Below are positions 16,167 to 24,809 of a stretch of DNA of 64,000 bases, piece by piece (within the stretch, counting starts at the first letter, position 1; every line of letters starts with the position of its first letter). Position numbers and translations under genes: made by a program. Below the pieces are notes generated by a model. It worked only from the letters and a program-made list of their open reading frames with translations. It was not told the DNA's origin and ran no database searches. Where the stretch lies: assembly GCA_025963725.1 (NCBI GenBank), contig JAOQAE010000002.1, forward strand, positions 1,051,765 to 1,115,764, given 5' to 3'. The DNA is from Bacteroidota bacterium. GTDB lineage: Bacteria; Bacteroidota; Bacteroidia; 2-12-FULL-35-15.

Positions 16167-17303
16167 ATGATCCCTTTATCAGTCCCGAATATCAATGGCA
16201 ACGAATGGAAGTACATCAAGGACTGCCTGGATACGAACTGGGTTTCCTCGGTTGGCGCTTACGTTGATAAGTTTGAGCAGTCGATGGCGGCCTATACAGG
16301 TGCCCGCTTTGCAATTTCAACGGTTAACGGCACAGCAGCCTTACACATTTCACTTCTTCTTTCGGGAGTGCAGCAGGGCGATCTCGTGATCGTTCCCAAC
16401 ATCACATTCATAGCAAGTGTCAACAGCATCAGGTACATGTCGGCAAACCCGCTCCTGATCGACGTTGATCCGGCTACATGGCAAATGGACCTTGGCCTGC
16501 TGGAGAAGTTTCTTCGCAGCAGCACATCGGTTGAGAACGGCAAATGCGTGCATAACAGTGATAAGCGCGTTATCCGTGCGATAATGCCGGTTCATGTGCT
16601 GGGCAATATGTGTGATATGGACAGGCTTACCGCCCTCGCATCCGAATTCCACCTCGCACTCATAGAAGATGCCACCGAATCGCTCGGCTCTACGTACAAA
16701 GAAAAACACTCCGGCAGGTTTGGCCGCTTCGGCTGCTTCAGCTATAACGGCAACAAGATCATCACAACCGGCGGCGGCGGAATGATCATTACCGATAATG
16801 AGGAGCTTGCAAAAAAAGCCAAGCACCTTACCACCCAGGCCAAATCCGATCCTTTTGAATATATCCACGATGAGATCGGCTACAACTACCGCCTCGTAAA
16901 TGTGCTGGCGGCAATGGGACTGGCCCAGATGGAATCGCTCGAAGGATTTTTGCAGCGTAAAAAAGAAATCACGGATCACTACAATACCGAGCTTTCTGCA
17001 GTAAGCGGGATCTGTTTCCAGGAAATAACGAAGGATGTAGCCCCGAACAACTGGCTCTATACCGTTACTGCGGATAAACAGGAAGAGCTTATCGCACACC
17101 TTACAAAGAACGAGATCCAGGTCCGTCCTTTCTGGGTTCCAATGAACAGGCTGAAAATGTTCGCACGTGATCTTTACATCACAGAAAACGATCATTCGCA
17201 GAAAGTATATAAAAATTCACTCAGTCTGCCCTGCTCAACGGGAATTACAAACAGCGAGCTGGAATTTGTTGTAAAAAAAATAAAAGAAGTTTATAATCAT
17301 TGA
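16167..17303 (+). CDS. legC: LegC-family PLP aminotransferase (DegT/DnrJ/EryC1)
   Basis: A 378-residue PLP-dependent sugar aminotransferase. It shows VNGTAALH, the DATES-type segment EDATESLGST, and the Lys in SYNGNKIITTGGGGMI that forms the Schiff base. It transfers an amino group to the 4-keto group made by the neighbouring dehydratase. The N-terminus IPLSVPNINGNEWKYI is typical of LegC-type enzymes. With LegB, LegH, LegG, LegI and LegF all in one operon, the full route to CMP-legionaminate is present. Confidence 0.88.
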   Translation: MIPLSVPNINGNEWKYIKDCLDTNWVSSVGAYVDKFEQSMAAYTGARFAISTVNGTAALHISLLLSGVQQGDLVIVPNITFIASVNSIRYMSANPLLIDVDPATWQMDLGLLEKFLRSSTSVENGKCVHNSDKRVIRAIMPVHVLGNMCDMDRLTALASEFHLALIEDATESLGSTYKEKHSGRFGRFGCFSYNGNKIITTGGGGMIITDNEELAKKAKHLTTQAKSDPFEYIHDEIGYNYRLVNVLAAMGLAQMESLEGFLQRKKEITDHYNTELSAVSGICFQEITKDVAPNNWLYTVTADKQEELIAHLTKNEIQVRPFWVPMNRLKMFARDLYITENDHSQKVYKNSLSLPCSTGITNSELEFVVKKIKEVYNH

Positions 17304-17304
17304 T

Positions 17305-18162
17305 ATGAACGCGATCAGGATCATTCCGCGGCTGGATATAAAAGGGCCTAACCTGGTGAAGGGAATTCACCTCGAAGGGCTGCGCGTGCTCGGCAAGCCG
17401 GAAGAGTTCGCAAAGCATTATTATGAGCAGGGAGCGGATGAGCTGATGTACATGGATGTAGTGGCAAGCCTTTACGGAAGGAACAGCCTGTTCGACATTA
17501 TTTCGAGAACGGCAAAGGAATTATTCATCCCGCTTACTGTAGGCGGCGGATTAAGGACGATCGACGATATTAAAAATGTATTGCGTGCTGGCGCAGATAA
17601 GGTTTCACTGAATACTGCTGCTATCAAAGATCCGCAGATCATCAGGCAGGCCTCATTAAAGTTTGGCTGCTCCACCATTGTGGTCGCCATCGAGGTGATC
17701 CGCCAGGGCGACGGCCGCTACTTTGCCTTTACCGATAACGGGCGCGAAGATACGGGCATCGAAGCCATCAGCTGGGCAAGGCAGGCCGAAGAGCTGGGCG
17801 CGGGTGAGATCGTGCTTACCTCTGTTGACAGGGAAGGCACGGGAACGGGGTTCGACATTGAGCTGATAAAAAAAATTACGGAGGCGGTGTCTGTTCCCGT
17901 GATCGCCCATGGCGGCGCAGGAAACCCGGCGCACATAGCGGCGGCAATCCGGGAAGGCGGCGCAAGCGCGGTGGCTGTGGCTTCCACGCTTCACTACGGT
18001 TACGCGGCAACGGCAACAGCCAGGGATCAGACCGAAGGCAACACCGAATTCCTGAAAAGCGGCAGGACCTTTTCGAAGATCGAGCCGCATTCGATCAGGG
18101 AGATCAAGGAATACCTTGCGAATAATTCAATTGATACACGGATAACCGACCATACATTTTAA
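17305..18162 (+). CDS. HisF-like cyclase subunit, nonulosonate amidotransferase partner
   Basis: A 285-residue HisF homologue (IIPRLDIKGPNLVKGI, TVGGGLRTIDDI, GADKVSLNTAA, HGGAGNPAHI). In histidine synthesis HisF and HisH make IGP. Here they sit in a surface-sugar operon beside a WbpG-type amidotransferase, with no other his genes. In Pseudomonas and Campylobacter such sets deliver ammonia to turn an N-acetyl into an acetamidino group. I infer that role. It is a little longer than a usual HisF (~255) because of a C-terminal extension. It overlaps the HisH-like gene by TAATG. Confidence 0.85.
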   Translation: MNAIRIIPRLDIKGPNLVKGIHLEGLRVLGKPEEFAKHYYEQGADELMYMDVVASLYGRNSLFDIISRTAKELFIPLTVGGGLRTIDDIKNVLRAGADKVSLNTAAIKDPQIIRQASLKFGCSTIVVAIEVIRQGDGRYFAFTDNGREDTGIEAISWARQAEELGAGEIVLTSVDREGTGTGFDIELIKKITEAVSVPVIAHGGAGNPAHIAAAIREGGASAVAVASTLHYGYAATATARDQTEGNTEFLKSGRTFSKIEPHSIREIKEYLANNSIDTRITDHTF

Positions 18163-18824
18163 TGCAGGAACTAAAAATTGTAATATTGGATTACGGGCTG
18201 GGAAACCTTTTCAGCGTGCAGCATGTATGCAGGCACCTTGGCTATGATACGCTGGTGTCGCACGACAGGAAAGACCTCCTGAATGCAGACGCCGTAATAT
18301 TGCCGGGCGTAGGCGCCTTCAGGGATGCGGTCGACAGCATGCACGGGCGCGGCCTTGTAGCGCCGCTGAAAGATTTTATCAGCAGCGGGAAGCCGTTCAT
18401 GGGCGTGTGCCTTGGTATGCAGCTGCTGTTCAGCGAAAGCGAGGAATTTGGCAGCAGCGAAGGGCTGAACATCCTTGAAGGAAGCATTAAAAAATTTCCT
18501 TCGGCTGATGATGCAGGAAATAAAATAAGAGTGCCGCAGATCGGCTGGAACAGGATCAATGAAACGGCGGAAGGCCCGAAATGGAAGGATTCGCCATTGC
18601 ATTCTATCAGGGAAGGATCGTACATGTATTTTGTGCATTCCTATTATGCAAAGCCGGCGAATGAGTCATGCATCCTTTCTGTGACGGAATATGAAGGCCT
18701 GAATTATTGCTCTTCCGTAAAGCAGGATAACGTGTTTGCCACGCAGTTCCACCCGGAAAAGAGCGCCGGCCATGGAATAGAGATCTACCGCAACTGGCTT
18801 GAAGGGATACGGATAACGGATTAA
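18162..18824 (+). CDS. HisH-like glutamine amidotransferase subunit
   Basis: A class I glutaminase of 220 residues with the nucleophile Cys in GVCLGMQLLF, and the His/Glu pair in QFHPEKS. The N-terminus IVILDYGLGNLFSV is typical of HisH. It would supply ammonia from glutamine to the HisF-like protein and, through it, to the N-acetyl sugar amidotransferase encoded next. No other histidine genes are nearby, so a role in glycan amidination is more likely than histidine synthesis. Confidence 0.87.
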   Translation: MQELKIVILDYGLGNLFSVQHVCRHLGYDTLVSHDRKDLLNADAVILPGVGAFRDAVDSMHGRGLVAPLKDFISSGKPFMGVCLGMQLLFSESEEFGSSEGLNILEGSIKKFPSADDAGNKIRVPQIGWNRINETAEGPKWKDSPLHSIREGSYMYFVHSYYAKPANESCILSVTEYEGLNYCSSVKQDNVFATQFHPEKSAGHGIEIYRNWLEGIRITD

Positions 18825-18837
18825 TACATTTACCATT

Positions 18838-20049
18838 ATGACAACAGAAAGGTTAGAAGCATATTATGGATTGCCGCAGGAAGTAAAATTCTGCAAACGC
18901 TGCGTGATGTCGAACCAGCGCCCTGCTTCCACTGTGGAGTTCAAGCATACAAAGGACAGCAAAAAAGTAACGCTCAATTTTGATTCGGAAGGCGTTTGCG
19001 ATGCCTGCCGGAATGCGGAGCACAAGGAAGCGATCGACTGGCAGAAGCGTGAAGATGAATTATTGAAGCTGCTTGATAAATACAGGAAGAATGACGGAAG
19101 CTATGATTGCCTTGTTCCCGGAAGCGGCGGAAAAGACAGCGCTTACCAGTCGCACGTGCTGAAATACAAATACGGCATGAACCCGCTTACCGTAACGTGG
19201 CCGCCGATCCTGTACACCGATTACGGCTACAAAAACTTTAAGAACTGGATCGATGTCGGCGGGTTCGACAACATCAGCTTTAACCGGAATGGAAAAGTGA
19301 TGAAGCTGCTTACGAAATTATCCATCGAAAACCTGCTGCATCCGTTCCAGACCTTTATTCTCGGGCAGAAGAACCTCGCACCGAAGATCGCCGCCAAATA
19401 CGGGATCCCGCTGATCTTTTACGGGGAGAATGAAGCTGAATACGGCAACCCAATTGCAGACAACGCCAATTCACTGCGCGATAAATCTTTTTACAGCTTT
19501 AACAATCTCGATGAGATTTACCTTGGCGGCGTTTCCATTGCCGAGCTGAGGGAAAAATACAAGGTGCCGCTGAGCGATTTAATGTCGTTCCTCCCCGCCG
19601 ATTCACAGGAGCTGGAGCGCTCGAAGATCGAGGTGCATTACCTTGGCTACTACCTTAAATGGACTCCGCAGGAAGTGTATTATTATGCGGTGGAAAACAC
19701 AGGCTTCAAGGCGCGGCCTTTCCGCACGCAGGGAACTTACAGCAAATACAACAGCATCGACGATAAGATCGATGACCTGCATTATTACACCACGTACATA
19801 AAGTTCGGGATCGGCCGTGCAACGTATGATGCATCGCAGGAGATCAGGAACATGCACATTACACGCGAAGAAGCGGTTGCCCTTGTGAAGCGCTTCGACG
19901 GCGAGTTTCCCGACAGGTATTTCAACGAGGTGATGGATTACCTGGAAATAGCACCGGATCATTTTCATGAGCTCTGCGATAAGTTCCGCTCGCCGCATTT
20001 ATGGACAAAAGAAAGCGGCACCTGGAAATTAAGGCATACTGTAGAATGA
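18838..20049 (+). CDS. N-acetyl sugar amidotransferase (WbpG/PseA/PtmG family)
   Basis: A 403-residue ATP-pyrophosphatase-type enzyme. Two CxxC pairs (CKRC near residue 20 and CDAC near residue 58) suggest a zinc site. The PP-loop SGGKDS lies near 96-101, and ENEAEYGNP follows. The family converts an N-acetyl group on a nucleotide sugar or nonulosonate to acetamidino, using ammonia from HisH/HisF partners. Together with the two genes before it this predicts an amidino-legionaminate product, as PtmG does in Campylobacter. Confidence 0.88.
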   Translation: MTTERLEAYYGLPQEVKFCKRCVMSNQRPASTVEFKHTKDSKKVTLNFDSEGVCDACRNAEHKEAIDWQKREDELLKLLDKYRKNDGSYDCLVPGSGGKDSAYQSHVLKYKYGMNPLTVTWPPILYTDYGYKNFKNWIDVGGFDNISFNRNGKVMKLLTKLSIENLLHPFQTFILGQKNLAPKIAAKYGIPLIFYGENEAEYGNPIADNANSLRDKSFYSFNNLDEIYLGGVSIAELREKYKVPLSDLMSFLPADSQELERSKIEVHYLGYYLKWTPQEVYYYAVENTGFKARPFRTQGTYSKYNSIDDKIDDLHYYTTYIKFGIGRATYDASQEIRNMHITREEAVALVKRFDGEFPDRYFNEVMDYLEIAPDHFHELCDKFRSPHLWTKESGTWKLRHTVE

Positions 20050-20056
20050 TCCGGAT

Positions 20057-21238
20057 ATGAAAATTATTGTCAACTGGGATTATGACCGGCCCGACCTGAT
20101 GAAGGCCTTTGCCGCGCTGAAAGATGATTTCAGGATGGTGTTCCTGTTCAAAAACCAACAACCGGCTTCCGGCGCAGAAAGCATTTTTAACCCGGGGGAT
20201 GTTATTTACTGGAACAGCTTTCAATCGCCTTACCAGCTGCTTGCAGCAGTAAACCCCGACAAGATCATTTTTCACGACATCGAATCATTTCTGCAGGTAG
20301 GGCTTAACATTGCCGCACAGAACAAAGGCATCAAAACAATGGTGATGGAGCACGGGCTGCGGGGAAGCTATGAGGTCGACATCGCCCTGCAACGCTTAAA
20401 CACGCCTGCTTCCGATACCATTGAGCTTGAAAAAGACCCGGATCCGCAAACCGTTTCCGGCATCGGGTTTTACCTCCGCTCCTTTCGTATGCGGAATATT
20501 TTATCGGCCCGCCGCTTTCTCCGGTTCCCTTTCATCCGCAGGAAATACGGGCTGGCTGCGGGGCTGTTCAAAGCTCCGTTCAGGCTCAGGGAAGCGAACC
20601 TCTACATTAATTTCACCCTGCACAACGCTTCCTATATTTTAAAAAGAGATCATATCCAGCCCGGAAAAGTGCTGCCCATCGGCAATCCCAACTTCGATGA
20701 GATTTTCGCTTTTTTCAATTCGAATAAAAAGGAAACAGGAAATTATTTCCTGCTCATCGATGCGCCGTATTGCGAGCAATCGATCTTCGGAATGAAGAAA
20801 GAAGTGAAGGCTGCTTTTTACAGGAAGCTGAATGAGTTCTGCCTTGAGAAAAATGCGGAATTAAAGATCAAGCTGCACCCGCACAGCTACCATGCGGATT
20901 ATCTCCCGGCCGATCCCAACATGGAGTACCTTCGGGAATGCAATACAGCCCGGTACATTGCTTCTGCGCAAGGCTGCTTTATGATCAACCTTTCCACCCT
21001 TTCCCCCCTCGCGATGTATTATTCGAAATGCATCTATTTCAATTCGGGGATCAATCCGTACGACAAAGACCTTGCAGAGAACAGGTATCTTCCGGCGTAC
21101 GATTTCAATACATTCAGTCCCGCAGAGCTGGAATTCACAGAAAGCAGCGCAGCGCAGAAAGACGCAATTAAAAAGGCTTATCTTTACGCCACTGACGGCA
21201 AGGCCACTGAACGATTGAAACAAATTCTACTCCACTGA
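20057..21238 (+). CDS. Putative nonulosonic acid (sialyl-type) glycosyltransferase
   Basis: A 393-residue protein with no close family I can name with certainty. It has a GT-B-like layout and the segment K-L-H-P-H-S at about 273-278, followed near 310 by NLSTLSPL. An HP motif followed by a Ser/Thr pair is the signature of several bacterial sialyl- and polysialyltransferases. A D-G-type acidic motif is less clear (EHGLRGSY near 98). Because it follows the CMP-legionaminate and amidination genes directly, I infer that it transfers the nonulosonate. It overlaps the flippase gene by one base (TGATG). Confidence 0.6.
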   Translation: MKIIVNWDYDRPDLMKAFAALKDDFRMVFLFKNQQPASGAESIFNPGDVIYWNSFQSPYQLLAAVNPDKIIFHDIESFLQVGLNIAAQNKGIKTMVMEHGLRGSYEVDIALQRLNTPASDTIELEKDPDPQTVSGIGFYLRSFRMRNILSARRFLRFPFIRRKYGLAAGLFKAPFRLREANLYINFTLHNASYILKRDHIQPGKVLPIGNPNFDEIFAFFNSNKKETGNYFLLIDAPYCEQSIFGMKKEVKAAFYRKLNEFCLEKNAELKIKLHPHSYHADYLPADPNMEYLRECNTARYIASAQGCFMINLSTLSPLAMYYSKCIYFNSGINPYDKDLAENRYLPAYDFNTFSPAELEFTESSAAQKDAIKKAYLYATDGKATERLKQILLH

Positions 21239-22674
21239 TGTTTGATATCAGGTCATTATTCAGGTCTACCTTTATCTACACGCTGCTTGGCTTTCTGCCC
21301 ATGGCATCGGCATTTGTGCTTACGCCGGTGTATACCAGGTATATGCTGCCGGAAGAATACGGACTGGTGGCGCTCGCCAATATTTTCCAGTCATACCTTT
21401 CCATCTTTATCGCGATCGGCATCGATTCCGCTTTTACGCGCTTCTTCTTCAGGTACCGGAAACGCGCGATCACCAATGCTTTGCTGTCCACATCCCTGAT
21501 CAGCATTCTTGCTATTTCCGTGCTCCTCTATCTTGTATTCCTTGTGGCGGGGCCTTTTACATTTACGGTTGCATTCGGCACGGCATCCTTCAGCTACCAG
21601 GCTTTCGGGCATTTTATATTTGTAACCGCCACGTTTTCCATCGCGTATTCGATCATTGCACAGTATTACCGCGACACCGAGAACCTCCGCTCCTTCACAC
21701 TGCTCGCGGTCGCTTATTTTATTTGCGTAACAGTGGGCTCCTACATCGGCATTGTTACGTTTAAGGGAGGCGCGCAGGGAAGCATTATCGGGAAAATGGC
21801 GGGAACGCTGGTAACGATGGTGATCTACCTCTCTGTGTTCTTTTATAAAACAGGCTTCATATTCAAAACAAAGTACGCAAGGCAGATGTACATTTACGGT
21901 TACCCGCTCGTGATCTATTCGCTGCTGGCCACCACGTTCGACAGCATGGACCGCTTTTTCCTGAACAGGAATTTTTTACTGGAGAAGCTCGGCCAATATA
22001 ACCTTGCCTTTGTGGTTGCCTCTACTATCGGCATTGTATTGAACTCGATGCAGGCAGCGATCAGCCCCAACGTATACAAGCTTTCCAATTCAAAGGATCC
22101 GGAGCGCCATGCGCAGATCAACCTCATCTACCGCTACATGCTCTGGGCAACGCTTTTTGTTGTGGTAGCCTGCATTGCAGCCAGCTACCCGGTGATCCTG
22201 CATTTCATCAATCCGGGCTATCATGCCAGCCTGGTGTTTATTCCCTTGCTGGCATTGGGATGGATGGGCCGCGCCTATTTCATGGTGTATTCCAACCCGC
22301 TTTTTTTTCACGGCAAAACCGCGTACCTGCCGCTTATCAACGGCATCTCAGTGATCATCGGGCTTGCAGCCAATTATGCGCTGATCCATACGATCGGCAT
22401 CATGGGCGTGTGCCTGGCAGTGCTGATCATTAAAGTTTCACAGGCATTGCTCACCGCGCTGTTTCTCAGGAAAACAGGATTGTTCCACCCTGTGGAATAT
22501 GACCTTAAGAGCGTCAACACCGTGTTTGTGCTTATTACCGCGATCGTGCTTGCGGTGAGCAGCGGGCTCATCCCCGACATTTACGGGCTGCAGCTGAAAT
22601 ACCTGCTGCCGCTCATTGCCTTTGCAGTTTTGTTTTTAATATTCAGGCCGGCAGTTTACAAACGCACAAAGTGA
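21238..22674 (+). CDS. Oligosaccharide flippase, PST/MOP family (Wzx-like)
   Basis: A 478-residue polytopic membrane protein with about 12-14 helices. It starts SLFRSTFIYTLLGFLPMASA, typical of PST family polysaccharide exporters. These carry lipid-linked repeat units across the inner membrane. A membrane exporter this early in the operon supports a Wzx/Wzy-type assembly of the glycan. It shares one base with the preceding gene. Confidence 0.87.
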   Translation: MFDIRSLFRSTFIYTLLGFLPMASAFVLTPVYTRYMLPEEYGLVALANIFQSYLSIFIAIGIDSAFTRFFFRYRKRAITNALLSTSLISILAISVLLYLVFLVAGPFTFTVAFGTASFSYQAFGHFIFVTATFSIAYSIIAQYYRDTENLRSFTLLAVAYFICVTVGSYIGIVTFKGGAQGSIIGKMAGTLVTMVIYLSVFFYKTGFIFKTKYARQMYIYGYPLVIYSLLATTFDSMDRFFLNRNFLLEKLGQYNLAFVVASTIGIVLNSMQAAISPNVYKLSNSKDPERHAQINLIYRYMLWATLFVVVACIAASYPVILHFINPGYHASLVFIPLLALGWMGRAYFMVYSNPLFFHGKTAYLPLINGISVIIGLAANYALIHTIGIMGVCLAVLIIKVSQALLTALFLRKTGLFHPVEYDLKSVNTVFVLITAIVLAVSSGLIPDIYGLQLKYLLPLIAFAVLFLIFRPAVYKRTK

Positions 22675-22704
22675 TTATCTTTATTTAAATTATTCCACAG
22701 AAAA

Positions 22705-23430
22705 ATGTCGGTACGATTCAAGAGGCAAAAGCCGGGTCACTTTTTATTAAGGTTTATCTACAACCTTAACAAGATCCCGTTCATGCCGGGCAGGAAAAAA
22801 TTCCACCTGTTCCTCGACCTCGAGTGGATCTTCGGCAGGCTTGCACATGAAGCCTCTTTTTTTCATTACCCGAACATGCAGCATCCCATCCGCGTGAAAG
22901 CAAAACGCTTCCTGCTCGATGGCATCAACAGTGAAAGCACGGTGCTCGACCTTGGCTGCAACCAGGGTGAGAATGCATCTCTTATCGCACAAAAAGCAAA
23001 GGAAGTGGTGGGTGTTGATTTTAATGCGCAGGCGATCGAAAAAGCAAAAGCGCAGTTCAGCGCTCCCAATCTCAGCTTTGTGCATGGGGAAGCGATCGAA
23101 TATGTATCCGCAAACAAAGGACGCTTCAATACGCTGGTCCTTTCACACATTCTTGAGCACATCGATGACCAGCGTGCCTTTTTAATGTCGTTCCGGTCAT
23201 TCTTTAAGCACATTTACATCGAGCTGCCCGACCTGGAAGCATCGTTTTTAAACCAATACAGGATCGACCTGGATGCCCGCTACCAGCATACCGATGATGA
23301 CCACGTGGTGGAGTTCGACCGCGAAGACCTTCGGAACCTGCTGAATGAATGCGGCCTCCGGATAGTTTCCAGCGAGTACATTTACGGCATGCAGAAATAC
23401 TGGTGCGAAGTGGAACCACAAAATCCTTAA
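22705..23430 (+). CDS. Class I SAM-dependent methyltransferase
   Basis: A 241-residue protein with SAM-binding motif I VLDLGCNQGENAS and post-motif VVGVDFNAQAIEKAK, followed by LSHILEHIDDQ. The N-terminal ~55 residues are basic and may touch a substrate or membrane. The target is unknown; its place between the flippase and the MBL protein suggests methylation of the glycan or its nonulosonate. Confidence 0.82.
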   Translation: MSVRFKRQKPGHFLLRFIYNLNKIPFMPGRKKFHLFLDLEWIFGRLAHEASFFHYPNMQHPIRVKAKRFLLDGINSESTVLDLGCNQGENASLIAQKAKEVVGVDFNAQAIEKAKAQFSAPNLSFVHGEAIEYVSANKGRFNTLVLSHILEHIDDQRAFLMSFRSFFKHIYIELPDLEASFLNQYRIDLDARYQHTDDDHVVEFDREDLRNLLNECGLRIVSSEYIYGMQKYWCEVEPQNP

Positions 23431-23441
23431 TACAGAATGAA

Positions 23442-24734
23442 ATGCTGATCGAATTTGTAAACCACTCCTCCTTTATCATCGAGCACAAAGGCACACGCAT
23501 TATGTGCGACCCCTGGCTGGAAGGCAACGTGTTCAATAACGGCTGGAGCCTTTTGTCACCAACGCTTTTCTCCTACAACGATTTTGAGCACATTGATTAC
23601 ATCTGGTTCTCACATGAGCATCCCGATCATTTTTTTCCGCCCAACCTGAAAAAGATCCCATCGGAATTCCGTGCGCGCATCACCATCCTTTTTCAATATA
23701 CAAAAGATAAGCGGGTAGCCGACTGGTGCAAGAAACAAGGCTTTAAGGAAGTGATCGAGCTGTATCCCAACCGCTGGCAGAATGTTACGGACGACCTTAA
23801 TGTCCTCTGCGAGCATTTCGACGAGGGCGATTCCTGGATCTGCTTTCGCAGCGATACGGAAACATTTCTGAACACCAACGATTGCGGCATCACGAACAGC
23901 AGCCAGGCGATGAAAATAAAAGAAAAAACAGGGAAGATCGACCTGTTGCTCACGCAATTCTCCTATGCCTACTGGGCAGGAAACCCCGAGCAGAGGGAAT
24001 ACAGGAAGCAAGTGGCGAATGACAAGCTTGGCTGGATGAAGCAGCAGTGCGATGCATTTGAGCCAAAGTACGTGATCCCGATCGCAAGCTATATTTATTT
24101 TTCACATGCCGAGAATGAATACCTGAACGATGAGATCAATACGGCAGGCAAAACGTATGAGTTCATTAAAGCGAATACAAAGGTGCTGCCTGTTGTATTG
24201 TACAACGGCGATAAATTTGAGATGGATCAGCCGCACGATTCGCAGAGCGCCATCGACCGCTACGCCAAAGATCTCGCTTTTATAAGGCAAAAGAATGTGT
24301 ACGGGGAAACAAGAACAATAGCGCCGGAACAATTACAGTCGGAAGCGGAAGCATTTCTGAAAAGCATTAATAACGACAATTCCTTTTACCTGAAATGGAA
24401 CATCAAGCCTTCGTCGGTATTTGTGAAGGATTACAATAAATCCTACACGCTGTCGCTTTCCGGGTTTGAGCCTTCGCAGGTGGCAGAGGATGCCTGCGAT
24501 GTATCCATTACTTCGGAGAACCTGTCCTTCTGCTTTTTGTACCCGTACGGGCTCGACACTACGCAGATCAACGGAAGGCTGCGCAAGCCCCTGAAAGGCA
24601 GCTACAGCCGCTTCTTTAATTTTTTCCGCATCAACCAGCTGAAAAGCAGGGGCACCAACCCCAACAGCCTTTCCTATCTCCTCGCTGCCGCATCCCGGAA
24701 GGTGCTCGGAAAGCTCGGATTTTACAAGCCCTGA
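23442..24734 (+). CDS. MBL-fold protein resembling CMP-sialic acid hydroxylase without the Rieske domain
   Basis: A 430-residue metallo-beta-lactamase fold protein from the ATG at 23442, 11 bases after the methyltransferase stop; longer starts overlap that gene and look false. The metal motif SHEHPDHF is at 57-64. Segments NTNDC at 144-148, LLTQFSYAYWAG near 169-180 and a SHAEN segment near 221 recall the MBL domain of animal CMP-Neu5Ac hydroxylase (CMAH), judged from memory of those sequences. There is no CxH/CxxH Rieske site at the N-terminus. Beside a CMP-nonulosonate pathway this suggests an enzyme acting on the nonulosonate or its CMP form; the reaction is unknown. Confidence 0.7.
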   Translation: MLIEFVNHSSFIIEHKGTRIMCDPWLEGNVFNNGWSLLSPTLFSYNDFEHIDYIWFSHEHPDHFFPPNLKKIPSEFRARITILFQYTKDKRVADWCKKQGFKEVIELYPNRWQNVTDDLNVLCEHFDEGDSWICFRSDTETFLNTNDCGITNSSQAMKIKEKTGKIDLLLTQFSYAYWAGNPEQREYRKQVANDKLGWMKQQCDAFEPKYVIPIASYIYFSHAENEYLNDEINTAGKTYEFIKANTKVLPVVLYNGDKFEMDQPHDSQSAIDRYAKDLAFIRQKNVYGETRTIAPEQLQSEAEAFLKSINNDNSFYLKWNIKPSSVFVKDYNKSYTLSLSGFEPSQVAEDACDVSITSENLSFCFLYPYGLDTTQINGRLRKPLKGSYSRFFNFFRINQLKSRGTNPNSLSYLLAAASRKVLGKLGFYKP

Positions 24735-24809
24735 GCGCTCCGAAAAAGCAAATTTTACTATCTTTACGTATTGTCAGAAACTATACGTAGCGCCACTGCT
24801 CCCGCTCCC

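Noticed and set aside
17305..18824. HisF and HisH as histidine biosynthesis genes
   Set aside because: No other his genes are near, and a WbpG-type amidotransferase follows, so the amidination role is more likely.
23349..23441. Upstream extension of the MBL protein
   Set aside because: It overlaps the methyltransferase C-terminus by over 80 bases and adds 31 unlike residues; the ATG at 23442 aligns with the fold start.
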